Source of the DNA: Antedon mediterranea
Taxonomy: Eukaryota; Echinodermata; Crinoidea; Comatulida; Antedonidae
Assembly: GCF_964355755.1 (NCBI RefSeq)
Contig: NC_092671.1
Span: 14,858,501-14,922,500, forward strand
Reading direction: 5' to 3'
DNA length: 64,000 nucleotides
Shown: piece after piece, positions 35,326 through 49,099 of the stretch
How positions within the stretch are numbered: position 1 is the first letter of the stretch
How the letters are laid out: each line of letters begins with the position of its first letter
Translations under genes and position numbers: made by a program
The notes under the pieces: model-generated
Told to the model about the DNA's origin: nothing
Database searches by the model: none
The model's input: the letters and a program-made list of their open reading frames with translations, nothing else

Positions 35326-37627
35326 GGATAGTTTCACCATGTAGTTTTAAGTTCTATTTATTTATTGTTAGCCAAACCCGTTCAATTCATTTCAATGTAA
35401 ATGTTTTTATATGTTTACAAAATAACAATAAATTTACTTACTTACTTACTTACATAGAACGGTCTGCTGATTTTGATTTTTTTTAGAATGACAGCATCCA
35501 GAAAAAAAATCATGTTTACTTTGTATATAGTGCGCCCTCCTTTAATCTCAGCCATGGATCTGAAGAGCTTCCAAAATAAAGAGTTACAATTGAACTGGCT
35601 CTCGACGGAACATCTTTTACCAAACTTGAAATATGTACCAGCCACCATGCTTAAACAACCAGGCTACCAATAGTCATACATTTAAGAAACAAGTGGTAAG
35701 TGTGTGTGTTTTATTTCAATACTTTATTTGAATAAGAGAATTTAGATATTTATTAAGTGGCAATCTTAAGATCTTAACAAATTATCATACAAAATTATAT
35801 ACTTTAGTCACATAAACGTACCATCAAATTATACGTCATCTGTTTTTGCTATCATAGTTTTAAAGTTCTTTTTGAAGTTTTTAAACATTGGCACTGATGA
35901 TCGATATATTGTTTGATTCAAAATGTGCTCATTAGCAGTGACGTACTCAATATTATAACCATTAGGCCTATTAAAAGGAGTAACCAACAGACATTGGACA
36001 CGTGTCATGGGATTTCATTGGCACTCTATGAGACTCTGAGACGGAAAATGATCAAAATAAATAAAAAGTAATACAACTCTTTTAATTACGGTAAAAATAT
36101 TAACTATGAACTTTACCATATTATTATTACCATTTTAAACAAATGTCCTTCCTTTTATTCAAGTAAACACTCTACTTGAATCAAAACAGGGAATCTTAAG
36201 CACTCCTTCTAGATAGATGTAGATTACCGATTTGATAAATGAAATAAAACATTTTAAAAGCAACGTCAAGTCTGCCGAATGTCTTAGATATGTATTTTTT
36301 CTGTGGGCCCATACTTGTAACACGATTAATACTGTAATTAACATGGAAATACAGACCTCCGAAGGATACTTTAAGCTTCCGTACTTCTACTGATGCGACT
36401 ATATTCTCTTTAAGTTTTAACACCACGCACATTATGATGTAATAATTCTTAGTCCACCTGGATTTAAGACACACCTGTGCTTTTTCTCAGTGTCGAGATG
36501 ACTACTTATGAAGCCATAATGTTACAGCTAAAATGCTGTTAAAATAAAATCAAGGTATTTAGGCTTGAAATAAGCCTTTATTTAATCGTATCTTAATATA
36601 TGATTTTTTTATTCCGTTTACTATCACGGAATCAATCGGATTCTACGGCATGGCGATTCCACACAGACCGGGCATAATAAATTAAATTGACGGTAAGAAA
36701 CGATACTCATTCGTCCACGAGGGAATTTGGTCATGTTGTAGAAGTGATATCATAAAAAAATATCCTATTAAATTTATGATTATTTGGCCACTATTATCAC
36801 TAAGCAAGACGTATGCAATTTACCATTGAACAACATTCAGAAATGGAATGTATAAAATAACAATGTGACGTGATCTTTGTTAATACATTACTGTTTTATG
36901 TTCGTACAAACAGTCACATTAATGATCCTAATATAATGTATTCATATCATTTAGATTCATAATTCCTATAGAGGCCTAATGTGAGACAACGTATAACACC
37001 TGAAATCAGCTATGAATTTTTTCGGCAAATGTTAATTGACCGATCGGTTAATGCATAGGTTACGAGTTCGCGCGCAGAGGGTTGGTGGTGAAATCTGTTC
37101 ATTATAGGGACATTATTATCCATTATAAGGGGTTTTTCTGTCGTCCATTAATAGGGCCTGAGGGAACATTTGTTGTCCGAAGGGTTAGTTTGGGGTAGGC
37201 CTATTCTCTCGGTTAATAAAATGGAAATGATATCGTTTTTAAAACAGTACTGTAACCTATACGATACGTATACGTACTCTAAAGTTAGGTTAGTATAAAT
37301 AGGCCCCTACGATTTCTGTTAAATATTTAGAATAAAATCACACTACCCGTAGGATATGTAGGCCTATACGTTTGTAAAGTGTTATTTCAAACATGTTGTT
37401 TCAAGAAAGTTTTAAGACCATGTGATACAGTACCAGCATGATACGATCGATGACTTATTATAATAATTACATTCTCATTTCGTTTGCAGATCAACTCTCC
37501 ATATTTTATATTGTTATAGACACACATGTGCTTCAGGAGAATCAGAATAACAAACATTGATGATCTTGAAATCGTGATTCGTTCGTATTATTGCTATCAT
37601 TCGTGCTATGGCAATGCTTGGTTCTCA
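35326..37627. other. Gene-free stretch
   Basis: Contains a short (ACTT)n run near 35434-35452 and a 39- to 66-codon frame at 35473-35673 that I do not recognise. No exon with convincing homology. Confidence 0.4.
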
Positions 37628-37769
37628 GGACGTAACGACGCAAGGACGTACGTACGCGCAAAAAAGTGAGTTGACCAATCACAAGCGACAATTTGGATGG
37701 TTTATCTCGTCGTGTTTGGTCAAATTACTATTGCGTTGTGCCGTGACGTCATTGCGTGCGTCCTGCCAA
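37628..37769. mobile_element. About 140-bp MITE of the TTGACCAATCACA family
   Basis: Left part AGGACGTAACGACGCAAGG and right part TTGCGTGCGTCCTGCC are imperfect inverted ends. Inside, GTGAGTTGACCAATCACAAG is mirrored by GTGTTTGGTCAAATTAC. Related pieces lie at 25763 and 26561. It ends about 150 bp before the orphan exon at 37921. Confidence 0.6.
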
Positions 37770-37920
37770 TAGATACATGAATGTGCGTATCATATCAAGC
37801 TGATGACGATTCCGAGTTTGAATATCGGTGAATATTTAAAGTTTTATCATTCCAAAATCTATCCCAAATGTCTTATTTAGCAAATGATTTATTAATGTTT
37901 TGTTTTTGTTTGTAGCCAAT

Positions 37921-38057
37921 ATGAACAGACATCAACGGTTGTCTATAATCTTCACGGTAGCTTGTTTGGTGTCCATGCCTTTCTATTTGCTATATATTAC
38001 AACCGTTATGCGTGTGTATAGCCCGACTAAATCGTACAACATGCTGCTACAAATGAG
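37921..38057 (+). CDS. Orphan signal-anchor exon: alternative first exon or relic of a sulfotransferase gene
   Basis: ATG at 37921 opens MNRHQRLSIIFTVACLVSMP, a short basic tail followed by a hydrophobic anchor. It continues for 45 codons and ends ATGAG|GTAGG, a donor in phase 2. An acceptor-like TTTTGTTTGTAG sits just before the start, as expected for an exon preceded by a 5' UTR intron. Both sulfotransferase genes in the window start with exactly this kind of exon and leave it in phase 2. No catalytic exon follows before 44266. The exon would splice in frame to 45693, making it an alternative promoter exon of that gene. Otherwise it is the remains of a lost paralogue. Confidence 0.5.
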
Positions 38058-40737
38058 GTAGGAACGGCTTTATTTAATTATCTACAGTACTTCTTTATAA
38101 AATTTGACTGATAATATTTCCAATCAATAAATTAGAATAAACAATATCGTATAAAAATGTGATACAGTTAGTGACAGTTAGGGTGGGTGTACATTGGCAG
38201 AGACGTGCGCGCGCGGCACGTTCATGATGGATGGTAAATGATGAGACCGCTTGGCTGTAAAAACGTGTACCGGTCGTGTAATATCCGGCAACAACACATT
38301 TGATTCTCAACCAACAAAGAATCAATATATATCTGCCAATAAAACAAAAAATATAGATATATTTCAAAATGGCAATATTGATTTAAACAGCAATTCAAAC
38401 CTACCGGTACGTTTTAATTAGGCCTACTGAATAACTTTATAATACTTGACTTTAACGTTCTGTCTGAATAATCTCGAGAGGTGAATGTTGATGTTGAATA
38501 TGTAAGTATGCAAATAAAATTGAATTATGAACAGGTTACCGCAAACAAAGTCTACATATCATAGTTATAATAAATACACAGAAATTGTATTCATCTCGGT
38601 AACTATTTATTTATATGATATCTCGTGCATGTTCAATATTCGCTAAAGCTTGTTCTCTATCCGAGAACACAACTTAATTAAGTCACAGTACGCAAATTAG
38701 CGCTGCGCGTACCGTCCTCTTTGCGTTGCGTAATATGTATGTAATATTAAGATTGACTTGGTTATTGGGAGCAGCCAGGAAAATAGTTGATCAAATCCAG
38801 TACAATTTAATGATAATAGTTGGAAAATGACGTCCTTAAGCACCATAATAATAAATCCAATTTTTACGTACACTAAAGAAATTGCTTTTGAAAATCTACT
38901 CTCGATTTATTACTTGACGATACCTTTTATGGTTATGTAGGTCTAAATGCCACATATCGGTTCTTTTACATTTTAACGGAAAGTGATTATCAACGTTATG
39001 TATTGCTTATTATTCACGTGCGATTTTATTAGACTTGGTAGACATATTATTTAAACTTTCATTCCGATGATAATTAAAGTCAGTCTTCATAGTATCATCT
39101 GAACACAGGAAATGGCATTTTCATTTCTCATGCCAATACACCTTTGCTGCCTGTGTGTTTCATATAAAATTAACTGGTTCACTCGTGTCGCATGGAAAAT
39201 AAGAGATACGGGCCACTCAACTACTATCGAGTAAAAAAAGTCATTTTGCGCACGCTCAGAAACATTTGAGCACCTTCTTTACTCGACAGATGCGTATACT
39301 GCAGTTGTCGTGAAAACAAAAAATCGATTTATTGTAAACAACCACACATATTTTTATATTGACTACATAGTACCTAGTATAGGGTTCGTATTAGTAAAAA
39401 GATAAATATTTTGGCACATATGGCGTTCCATAAGTATAAACTCGAAAACACAGTTTTAGACAACAAATCGGGGGGGGGGGGGGGGACTAACATAAAATAG
39501 ACAATAAGATTGATTCCATTAAAAAGGTTACGTTTAAATCGATTAACAATTATTTACTACCAAATAATTTTCATTTTTGTATTTGACAAATGTCAGAAAC
39601 AAAAATGACAGGAAACGAAAAAAAAAACCAAGTTTTTATTTATTTTCAGTTAGTTCTTTAATTGCAAATCGTCTTTACACCTTAACAATTTCAATCGATT
39701 TTTTTAACCGAAGGATGAGCTAAATTTAGCACTTCAATTTGTTTTTTTTATTACATTTTCAATCGATACCGGTATAATATAAGGTCTAATAGACATGTCA
39801 GGAAATAATTTATATTTTTTTCACATTCTAAATAATACTACATAATCTAAATAGAATCACAAGCGAATCGTTTATTCAGAAAATGTCAAAAAATAAAATC
39901 TTAAACATTTTACACAATCTATCTTAGAATGAATCGGAGTTAGACAGTATCGACTAATCACCAACTCACCAACCCATAACAAGATAATTTACTAAGGGAC
40001 GTATATACGTTTCAGTCACAGCTCAATAATTTAACGTCGTGTCCAATTTTACTATGGCAATTAATTGATAATCCTTTTAATTCATCCACATTCAATATAA
40101 ATTAAACATTATTATCAAATAAAATACTTTTCTGATTAAACTATAGTAGGCCTACCCTTGACGTATGCGGTTTGAAAGACTTTATGTACTACATTATTGA
40201 GTGCCATATGGGCCCAGTTATTGATTATATACAAAATACGTACGTCATAATAATGTTGAATAATGTTGAATTGCTGTTACACGTAAAAATGTTCTCTAGC
40301 AATAAACCTCTACTGTAGTTAGTATGCTATGTTAAAAAAAAGACACGAAATGGCTCCATGAATTTGTTGTATATGAAAATGACCGTTATGAGCTATTATA
40401 TATGTCGATTTCGACCAGGTGATCACATTCTACTTACAGTTTTCTACTTAAAATATAGAAATAACGGTCATTTATTCTGAAACACTTTATGTAAGACACT
40501 CTTAATATCGAAATACACTCTTAATGAACTGTTATAATTCGCACATCAAACAGAAAGAGTTTGTGAAGTATAACGTCACGGACCACTTCATCCTTTGGTC
40601 ACAGCAGTAATTAGGCCTTATGTTGTAATTAACCTAGAAATAACTAATTATGTTGCTAAACGATATTTATATTTAGAAAAAAAATGTTGATTTCCGATTT
40701 AATTTACCAAGCGTTGTGTATTCATAGTTTTCAATGA

Positions 40738-40992
40738 AGGTTCGTTTACACTTAGACGATAACGATCGACGATAAATAGATACGGTAAACATACATTTTT
40801 TTTACATAAAACAAAATAAATTGGAATCATCTATGCTGTCTTTGATAAAATTAATATTTAAACAAATCAAATGACGTCATGATAACAAAAACAAGTATTA
40901 TCACAATAGTATTGCTCTTACTAATCGTGACGTCATTTGTATGTTTATCTATTTATTGTCGATCGTTATCGTCCTAGTGTAAACGGACCTTT
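40738..40992. mobile_element. 255-bp MITE with about 50-bp inverted ends
   Basis: Left arm AGGTTCGTTTACACTTAGAC then GATAACGATCGACGATAAAT is mirrored at the right by ATTTATTGTCGATCGTTATC then GTCCTAGTGTAAACGGACCT. The arms stay similar for roughly 50 bp. The central part has no coding frame. Target duplication not resolved. Confidence 0.85.
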
Positions 40993-41917
40993 AACCTTTT
41001 TTTAAATTTATTTATTTAACTTGATGATTGGCTGAATAATTACAATTAAATAAAGACCAGTAGTCACATGATGCTGACCGTCATCGATTGGATGTTTTCA
41101 CATTTTATTTTACATGTCTTGTGTGTAATCTTCTTTGGTGTGACGTAGAAGAACTTTATATCAACATATAAAGAAATCTGAATCGACTTGGAAAATTAAT
41201 TCGGGGGAAAACAATCGATTCTCTGATAAAACAAACGCTTGCTATCTTTTTTAGCGGGTGTCAACAATCTGAATGATAAATATTAAAAAGCGGTTAAATT
41301 AAAAAATAGATATATAAATGTAAAGATAATAATTCTTTACTCTGAGTAACATTCACTGCTAATATTGTGGCAAATGAATTATTCATAAGAAAGGTAAATG
41401 ATTACCGGTATAAAATAAAAAGAAAGCATTTTTAAATATTGATTCTACAAATTAGAGTTCTCAAAATGCATGATACGTGAAACAATACAGTCCTGGGAAT
41501 ATGCTTATTTTCGTAGTAAATTGTCTGCCGCTTGATCCACAGTTGTACACTGGTGTACGTCAGATATACTCATTCTGTATAAATAACAAACTCAACTTTC
41601 AACTCTAATCGTGGTAACTCGGGCTTGGAATTACTGTTTTCAGTAGGGAATACTTGTAATTAATGAGCTTTATCAGTCTCCTGGATTTAGGTGTTTTTTA
41701 TTAAGGAAATAGGGAATTGGCCATGAATCGTACAATTGTGATTTTTCATATTTCACTTTTAATAGTGAAATGTAAAATGATAAATATTAGGATGCCATGA
41801 TATATATATATTATGTAAACCCTATTATGGGATAGAGACAATGTGTTTCAAAGTACATTACCTTTTGTAAAAAGTCTGTACTTAAAATAAACATATAGAT
41901 GTAATTTGTCATCGTCA

Positions 41918-41990
41918 TCATCACCATTATCAACATCATCAACATCATCATCATCAACCTCATCGTCGCTGTCGTCGTAATCAACATATT
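41918..41990. repeat. CAT/CATCAA simple repeat
   Basis: An imperfect trinucleotide tract of CAT, CAA and CGT units on the plus strand. Microsatellite only. Confidence 0.8.
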
Positions 41991-44265
41991 GTCATCATCT
42001 TCACATTACAGAAAGCAAGAATTATAATGATCATCTTCATTTTTATAAAAATATCCTAATAAATTCGGTCACTTCTCAATGGAGAAAAATGTAACTGTAA
42101 TCCAACTGTTAAACCTCTTAGACAGCAGCAGACGAAGAAATTCTTGAGATCCTCGTCCTCCCTTAACTGTTCAATAACTGGCGGAGGTTACACACACGCT
42201 TCATTTGCTACACCATCTTCACAGCTAACTAATGTTTTGCCTGATAATTTACTAGTCATTACACAAGAGACCTAGACGGCAGTATAGTTGATGTATTTAC
42301 AACTCCATTGTCGTTAGCAAAAACAACTTGGTAATTATACAGCAATGAACCGTTACTTTCTTTATCATAAACTCACAATTTACGAGATATTTTATGAATG
42401 TTTCATGAAAATTGTGCCTCATTTTTAAAAGAGACAGTTCAGTGCAACATTTAAGCCAGTGCACGGCCTGAAGTAGCTTCGATCGTACACTGAAGCATCA
42501 CCACTGCTTTGAATATTCTACTGCAGTAATACATATCAGCTGTTAGCCACAGTAATTCTAAATAGTAATATGTGTGCCATATAAATATATTTTGTTAAAA
42601 TGTTCACGGTATATTCCTCATGGACAGTAAGCTTTCACGACACGCAGTAAATAATTATGTGATCTGTGCGCAATTTTCTAAAAACACGCTTTTAATTATA
42701 TCTTCACGACCAGTATTCATTATTTTTATTTTATCTAATTTTGTTTGGAATTGCTAAATCTACTGTCGTCATATTTTCTTACCTGTCTCTGTTGTATTCA
42801 CGTACGTACTGTCGCAAAATTAACAACGAATCATCTATATGCACAAAAATGTCTTAAAATAGTTGTATAACGCTTTCACATTTTTTACAACTATGTCAAT
42901 AATAATGATGTTGGCCTATGTATAACTTTCGACGTGGATTTGCTGTATTTTCCCGACAGACAATCTAGCTACCGCGGCATTGTTTTAGCTCAGATACTTG
43001 TACTAATTAGTCTTGAAATCATATGGGGAATTGAGACTTTCAAGTGTCAAATTCTACAGACAATGTATCGCAGTGCCTTAAATTTATGAATAGCTCCTAT
43101 GTTGTATTAGAGAGATAGCTACTATTGATTAACTTAGCTAATATATGTGTAATTATAGTTTAGTAGATGGTTGAACCACCAAGTGCTAGACAAATAATAT
43201 TTTGGTTTAACAAAAAAAAAAATAACACGATGATTGATATAATGTTTAAATAACGTGATCATCAAGATAATGATTTAGGCCATACCTCATGAATTAATTT
43301 TAACATATTTATAACAAATGTAATTTGTATTTTTCATTAATTATTAGTTTACATCACCTTGTACGCAGAAGGTGGGTTTTCAAATGTGTTTTAAAAACTT
43401 CAATTGACTATCGAATAGAACGAGAAGTTTGTTTCGCCGAGCTGCAACTGAAGAGATAATAAAACAGTTCAGAAAATAGTTACAGCAACATAGAGACGGG
43501 CATGGTAATTAAGCAAGAAAAGAGAACCAAACAAATGCCATAATGTCAACCAAGCACCGACACAAGAAACAGGGGAAGACCAAAACGTAGAGGACGGTAC
43601 TTTTTTCCTGTATAAATATTTGTTTTTAAATAATTACCAACGTACGCAGGAAATGTAAACGTACCTCCTGGGCAAAGACAGTAAAGAAGAGGAACAATCT
43701 GAGACACGGGAAAGGCTTCAGCCAACAGAATGATGGAGCAATAAATAAATGTCGATAGCGCTGATGGATAACATGATATTGCTTTGTGCTTTCGACAAGT
43801 GCTTGGATTACTCCCATGATGGGAAAAGCCCTATCTACATCGCTTGAGAGATAGACCTGCTTTGTCTGTATTTTTTGGATATCGATTTTAACACTTGCAT
43901 TTCATCCGATGAAACCAACTTTTCAATCAATTGTTTGAGTTATTTTAAAAAAATTATTGATTCACGTTCACATATGGCTTTATATTGGATTAAATCAGAA
44001 TCGATCGCAGTGTTAGTGAAAGTAATTCGTTCATATGGGTTCAAAACCTGCCTAACTGACAGGTAGTGTGGGATAAACGTATGAGTATTCAATATGTTGT
44101 GGCTACATCTCTGAACCGAGACTAATCTTGTCAACAGTTTTCACAGTAATATTCAAATCTGTACGTGAAAGATCTATTGGTAAAATTTCATATATTAATT
44201 TACAAGAAAATGTGAACGTGATTTGTTATAATAATCGTACCAGGGGAACATAATCAACTAGAAAA

Positions 44266-47200
44266 ATGACTCGAATTCGACGGCTATACGTTGGTCTGAT
44301 TGGTTTGGTCTCTTTGTGTACCCTTTACCACGTATTTGGAATTGTCAGCAACGAATCTAAAATCAAAAAGGTGCAAAACCCGAATATGTAAGTTGATTCA
44401 TTATATCACTTTTATACGTTACGTTTTACGAGTTATAAGTTTTAATATCGCGAAATGATTAATTAAAAACGATAAATCTGAGAGAAGAATGAGGTTACAC
44501 TTTTTGTCAGGGAAGAGTGAGATAACACTCTATCTTATCTTCTTCGCATCCGATTTTTGTTGTTTTTCTGTCTTTTCATTTGGTAGCGGTAAGTTTTCAA
44601 ATTTGTTCATATTGTATATATAAAAACCGATGGTTGATGATAGTAGAAAATGGCGAATTGTCTAATGTTTTTATGAAGCAGCTCCGCTAAAATTGAGCCG
44701 ATTTTAGGCACTGTTGCTGTGGAAAAACATCCTTCTGATTCATTGTCTACATATACAAAAATCTATTTAATTGGTTAATTGATCACGTCGTTCGTTGTTT
44801 ATGGGAGAATCGACCAAGTGCAATCAGTTTATAGCTACAGGAAAAGTTAACTTTGGGATGTTATTTTTCTTTTGGCATTCTAATAATCGGATAGTTAGTT
44901 TGTGAATGAGTTGGTGAAAATTTTTCAATATTATTTTTCTTAACTTGTGATAGAAATTCTATTATTAACTTTTTTACAATACAATGAAATGTTTGTATGT
45001 AAGAAAGAGGAGCTGGAAAAATGTTTCTTCCTGTTTACGTAGGTCTACTAAAAGATATTACATGATTTTAGCAAACACATACATTGTGAAAACGGTTTAA
45101 ATATTTAAATATCAAGTTTTATGGGTTTCAACATAAATATCAATCACCGCGTTTATGATAATATTCATAATTATAAAATTGAGGTATACAACTTATAACA
45201 CATTATTATGTAGGCCAAATAAGATTTAGAACATGCCATCTCGTTAACATTATACGAGAAACAGATATTCACATTGTTATTACAGTATTATTGTCATTAT
45301 AAACAATGCGATACAATTTGCAATTACCCTCTATCCATCGTAAACTAAATGGTTTAAAATGTGTTATATGAGTTTATTATAACTATTGTCCTTACAGTAT
45401 TCATTTTCGTTGCATTTGAGATTAATATTTCTTATCATCATTATTGTTATCATGATCGTATCAACATCGTAATTATGGTTTAATTTTAATTAGTTTGTAG
45501 TCATCTTCTGTTTTTGGAATAGTTTTGGAATAGTTACCGAATCTCTGTCACAGAATCTACCACCATTATCAACATCTTCACAACAATCAGAACTATATGA
45601 TCATAATCTTTGACGTCATCATCATCACTGTTATCATAAACGACATCTTCCTTCCAATCAATTTTATTTAATAAATGTTTTGTGTTTTTCAGTGAGCCTT
45701 TGATGGCAAGCAGTGATGGCGCACTCCGGATTCAAGAACGAGAAGAATCTAGTTTTTCAGTGAAAAAACATGGTGGACTTAAACGAAATGATACACAGTT
45801 ACGAACATTTACCCAATATAATAAGTTACAACAAGTAAAAAATATGAAAAACATTAATTCAATAAATGTAGGCAAAAGTGTTCAAATTTCATCAAAAGAT
45901 GTAGATCGTAAAACCTCAAAGTCAATTTCACCTGGCGACGATTTGTACATGAAGTACCGTGGTATTGAGAAGCAACACAACCAACATGGTGATTGGAATT
46001 TACGACAGAAATTAAAAATTATAGAAGAACATAAGTTTCCAAAACACAATGATGCAACTAAAACCCGGTCTAACAATATCGATTTAACTGACAATCGCAA
46101 TCAAAACAAATTTATTGTACCTAAAAAACCCATAAATGAAATTGCAAAACCAAATGATAACAGTCCAAACATTCCAAGACATAGGGTGAATTTTGGTGAA
46201 ACAGAGTTGATTTCAGGATCAGAACAGAGTGACAATGATCCACCACTCCTACTACACATAGGAGACAATGAAGAGAATATTATATACAAAGATAATTTAA
46301 CACAAACTTGTAAACCAAAGAGAAATATTTGCTTTCTAAAAACACATAAATGCAGTAGTTCGACCATTCAGAATATATTATTTCGCTGGGGAGATGACCA
46401 CGACGTAACGTTTGTACTACCTCGAAGTAACAGACCGTATCTCGGTAGTCCTTCGTTATTTAATCGAGTGTTTGCTATGCCGTCTTTTGATGGAAAATAC
46501 AACATACTTGCAAATCATGCAAGATACAACAAACAAGGTGATTAATTCATTATAATTTACTGCATGTAAAGACACAGTGGCATAGTAGTCAGGGTTTAAA
46601 TAAGGTGCTTTTGAAACAAGTCTGTGTTCTCTTCATCATTTCTAGTGCTCAAGTTGGATGGCACACGTTACGCATAGGTTTATACATGCCTCTCCGTATT
46701 TTCAGTCCAATGTATGAAATTATAAGCTAAAGAGACATCCGAAAGGTGGACTAGTAAAATCACGCCAATTATTTTGGTTACATAAACCTATATAGGTGGT
46801 ATATCATTGTTTAATTATCAGCAACGTACAATATTTGTAAAAGTGTCATGGGTGTTATGCGAGGGCACACCCAACAGTGATGTCACACTAACCTTGCCTT
46901 ATGTGTACAAGTAAAAATAAATGTCCTTTTTTTTTTATCTTATAGGCATGTCATCGGTAATGCCAGGTGATTCGATTTACGTCACTGTTTTACGTGATCC
47001 TGCTAAACAATTTGAAAGCATTTACAATTATTATCGCTTGAACACACGTTTTAATCTAGACCTTACGCACTTTATCGATCAACCAATGAGGTACTTTCGG
47101 CGACAACAGGGGGCGCTTGTTAGCGGACGAAACCCAATGCTATTTGATCTTGGCTTTGACGCAGCCTATATAGAACCAGAAGACCGAAAGGTTGATGACT

Positions 47201-47715
47201 GGATTCAACAATTAGAGACAGATTTCCATCTCGTCCTTATTGCTGAATACTTTCAAGAATCCATGATTCTTTTGAAAAACGAACTATGTTGGGGATTGTC
47301 AGACGTCGTGTCTTTTAAGCAGAATCAACGCAGCAAATCTTCAGTACGAACAACCGATCCAGTGGTCGCCGACAAAATCCGACGTTGGAATGGAGCCGAC
47401 ATGAAATTATACAACCATTTCAATAAAACGTTATGGAAGAAAATAGAGGCTTATGGTATAGAAAGAATGAAAAATGAAGTAACATCGCTACAAAAGCTTA
47501 CCGAAGAATTTAAAAGGACATGCATTGGTTCTACGCGTGATTTTGGAGATCCTCGGATGTGGTACCCAAGTGGGGTTAGAGTAAAGAGTTACGTAATTAA
47601 TCCAGACGCAAAGGATAATCGAATCTGCTCACAATTAACTAGGCCTGAATTATCTTACATCAGTTTATTACGCAAAAAACTTATTAATAAAAACATTAAA
47701 CATGCAAGCAGATGA
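44266..47715 (+). CDS. Galactose-3-O-sulfotransferase family protein with long stem (three coding exons)
   Basis: Golgi type II sulfotransferase paralogous to the gene at 26884. Exons: 44266-44387, 45693-46537, 46946-47715, joined in phases 2 and 1; total 578 residues. Exon 1 encodes MTRIRRLYVGLIGLVSLCTL, a basic tail plus signal anchor. Residues about 42-250 form a Lys/Asn/Ser/Asp-rich stem with no recognised domain, about 200 residues longer than in the paralogue. The catalytic domain starts at CFLKTHKCSSSTIQNILF (PAPS 5'-phosphosulfate loop, about residue 254); here the usual Thr-Gly or Thr-Ala after HK is Cys-Ser. The 3'-phosphate motif YVTVLRDPAKQFESIY is in exon 3, followed by RNPMLFDLGF. 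An intron separates the two PAPS motifs, which the paralogue lacks. An AATAAA at 48250-48255 may end the transcript. Confidence 0.9.
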
Positions 47716-48884
47716 CATCCACATCATTTTAGACGTACTTTATTTAAATTTGAATTATATCGCACAAAATTATCTTCAAATGAAGCATTACAACATATTA
47801 ACTTAATTACAATTAATATTGCATTATCATGTTACATTTTGTTTCTATTTTACACCCAGCTTTTGTACTGTGTAGGACAATAATAATGTTTGTACTTGAC
47901 ATAGCCGATATGATTTCCATATTTGGGCCGACTCTGATGCAGGCAGATGGTAATGATTTTATTTGTTGCCTATAATTATGTTATATTATTATATTTGGTC
48001 AGAAGAGTCATTCGCATTTTGGTTTATAAGTTTCGATACATTGGGTTTTTTTTCTTTAAAAAATGCATATCAATCAAAGCATACTGATCATACTACAGTA
48101 AAGCAACTAACATGATCAAAACTAATTTCTAACCTAATTAAACTAAAGTTTGAAAATAGTTTTCTGATGAAGATGACGTGACGTCAGAGGAACAAAATGT
48201 AACATTAGTGGTATACATCTATTTGAACGGTTTGAATTTCAAAAAGTGCAATAAAGCTATTAAAATGGTCAGCGGATACATTATCTTCTTATTGCAATCG
48301 AACTAAAGCAATGTTTAAAAGCAATACGGGAACAGGTTTCGCATATTTCAAAAGTGCAACTAAGTAGCGGAAAATAACTGCAGCACGTGTAACCTAGTGT
48401 GACACAATCATTAAGAATATAATTTGCAGCTCATTGTTATACTATGTAACTATCAGTTGTGGTTTACCAAAATATAACCATATATATATTTTTTTCTCTT
48501 TTATTGCAATGATAAACAATATGGTGAAGGTTACAGTATAATATATGTCTATCTATCTATTTATCAATGAATATTTAAGTGATATTACACAGACAGAGGT
48601 TAAAAGATTATATAAAATATTTTGATATTGTGTTGAAATCTAGATAAAACAAACATGTATACAGAGAAAATTTATATTACAGAGCTAAAACGATATAAAG
48701 ATTTATAATCAGTATTAAAAAGAGATTCGATATAATATAAATATATATGATAAAATGGTATATTGCATTATAAGATTATGTTTTGTTTGAATACTTTTAT
48801 AAAATTGTATAGTTTTACATTTTGAACATAATATTGCTTTTATTATTTATATGATAAAATAACAAATTAATAAATATTGCAAAG
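47716..48884. other. 3' untranslated region and gene-free sequence
   Basis: Very AT-rich; candidate AATAAA at 48250-48255, about 535 nt after the stop. No other exon or transposon end supported. Confidence 0.4.
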
Positions 48885-49015
48885 CTAAACCCAAACCGAA
48901 GTATGGGGATACGCCCTCGTCGCTAGCCAGGTTTATTTTAATAGTTCTAGTTTAAATCCTGGCTAGCACCAGTTGCGTCTCGGTCATCCCGGACTCGGGC
49001 GCCTCCTAGAAAACA
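48885..49015. other. GC-rich island with a 10-bp inverted repeat
   Basis: GCTAGCCAGG at about 48933-48942 pairs with CCTGGCTAGC at about 48967-48976, around an AT-rich loop. Flanking GC-rich text stands out from the surrounding AT-rich DNA. It lies just past the 3' end of the minus-strand LINE copy and might be part of it or a separate small element. Confidence 0.4.
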
Positions 49016-49099
49016 ATAATATAATAATGAGGGTAAACTAACAATTGATCTAAATCAAGAAAATATACTGTATACCGTACGTTTATGTTTATTCTTGTG

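Larger units (their letters stand above)
38058..44265. other. Long gene-free stretch (possible intron)
   Basis: Over 6 kb without a supportable coding exon. It is an intron if the exon at 37921 splices to 45693. It contains a MITE at 40738, a poly-G run at 39471-39485 and a CAT-rich simple repeat near 41918-41990. Confidence 0.5.

Noticed and set aside
35473-35673. 66-codon plus-strand frame
   Set aside because: Not recognised; short and next to a simple repeat. Could be a transposon fragment but nothing supports it.
43626-43817. 63-codon minus-strand frame with hydrophobic segments
   Set aside because: Looked briefly like a membrane exon, but no splice pattern or family match supports it.
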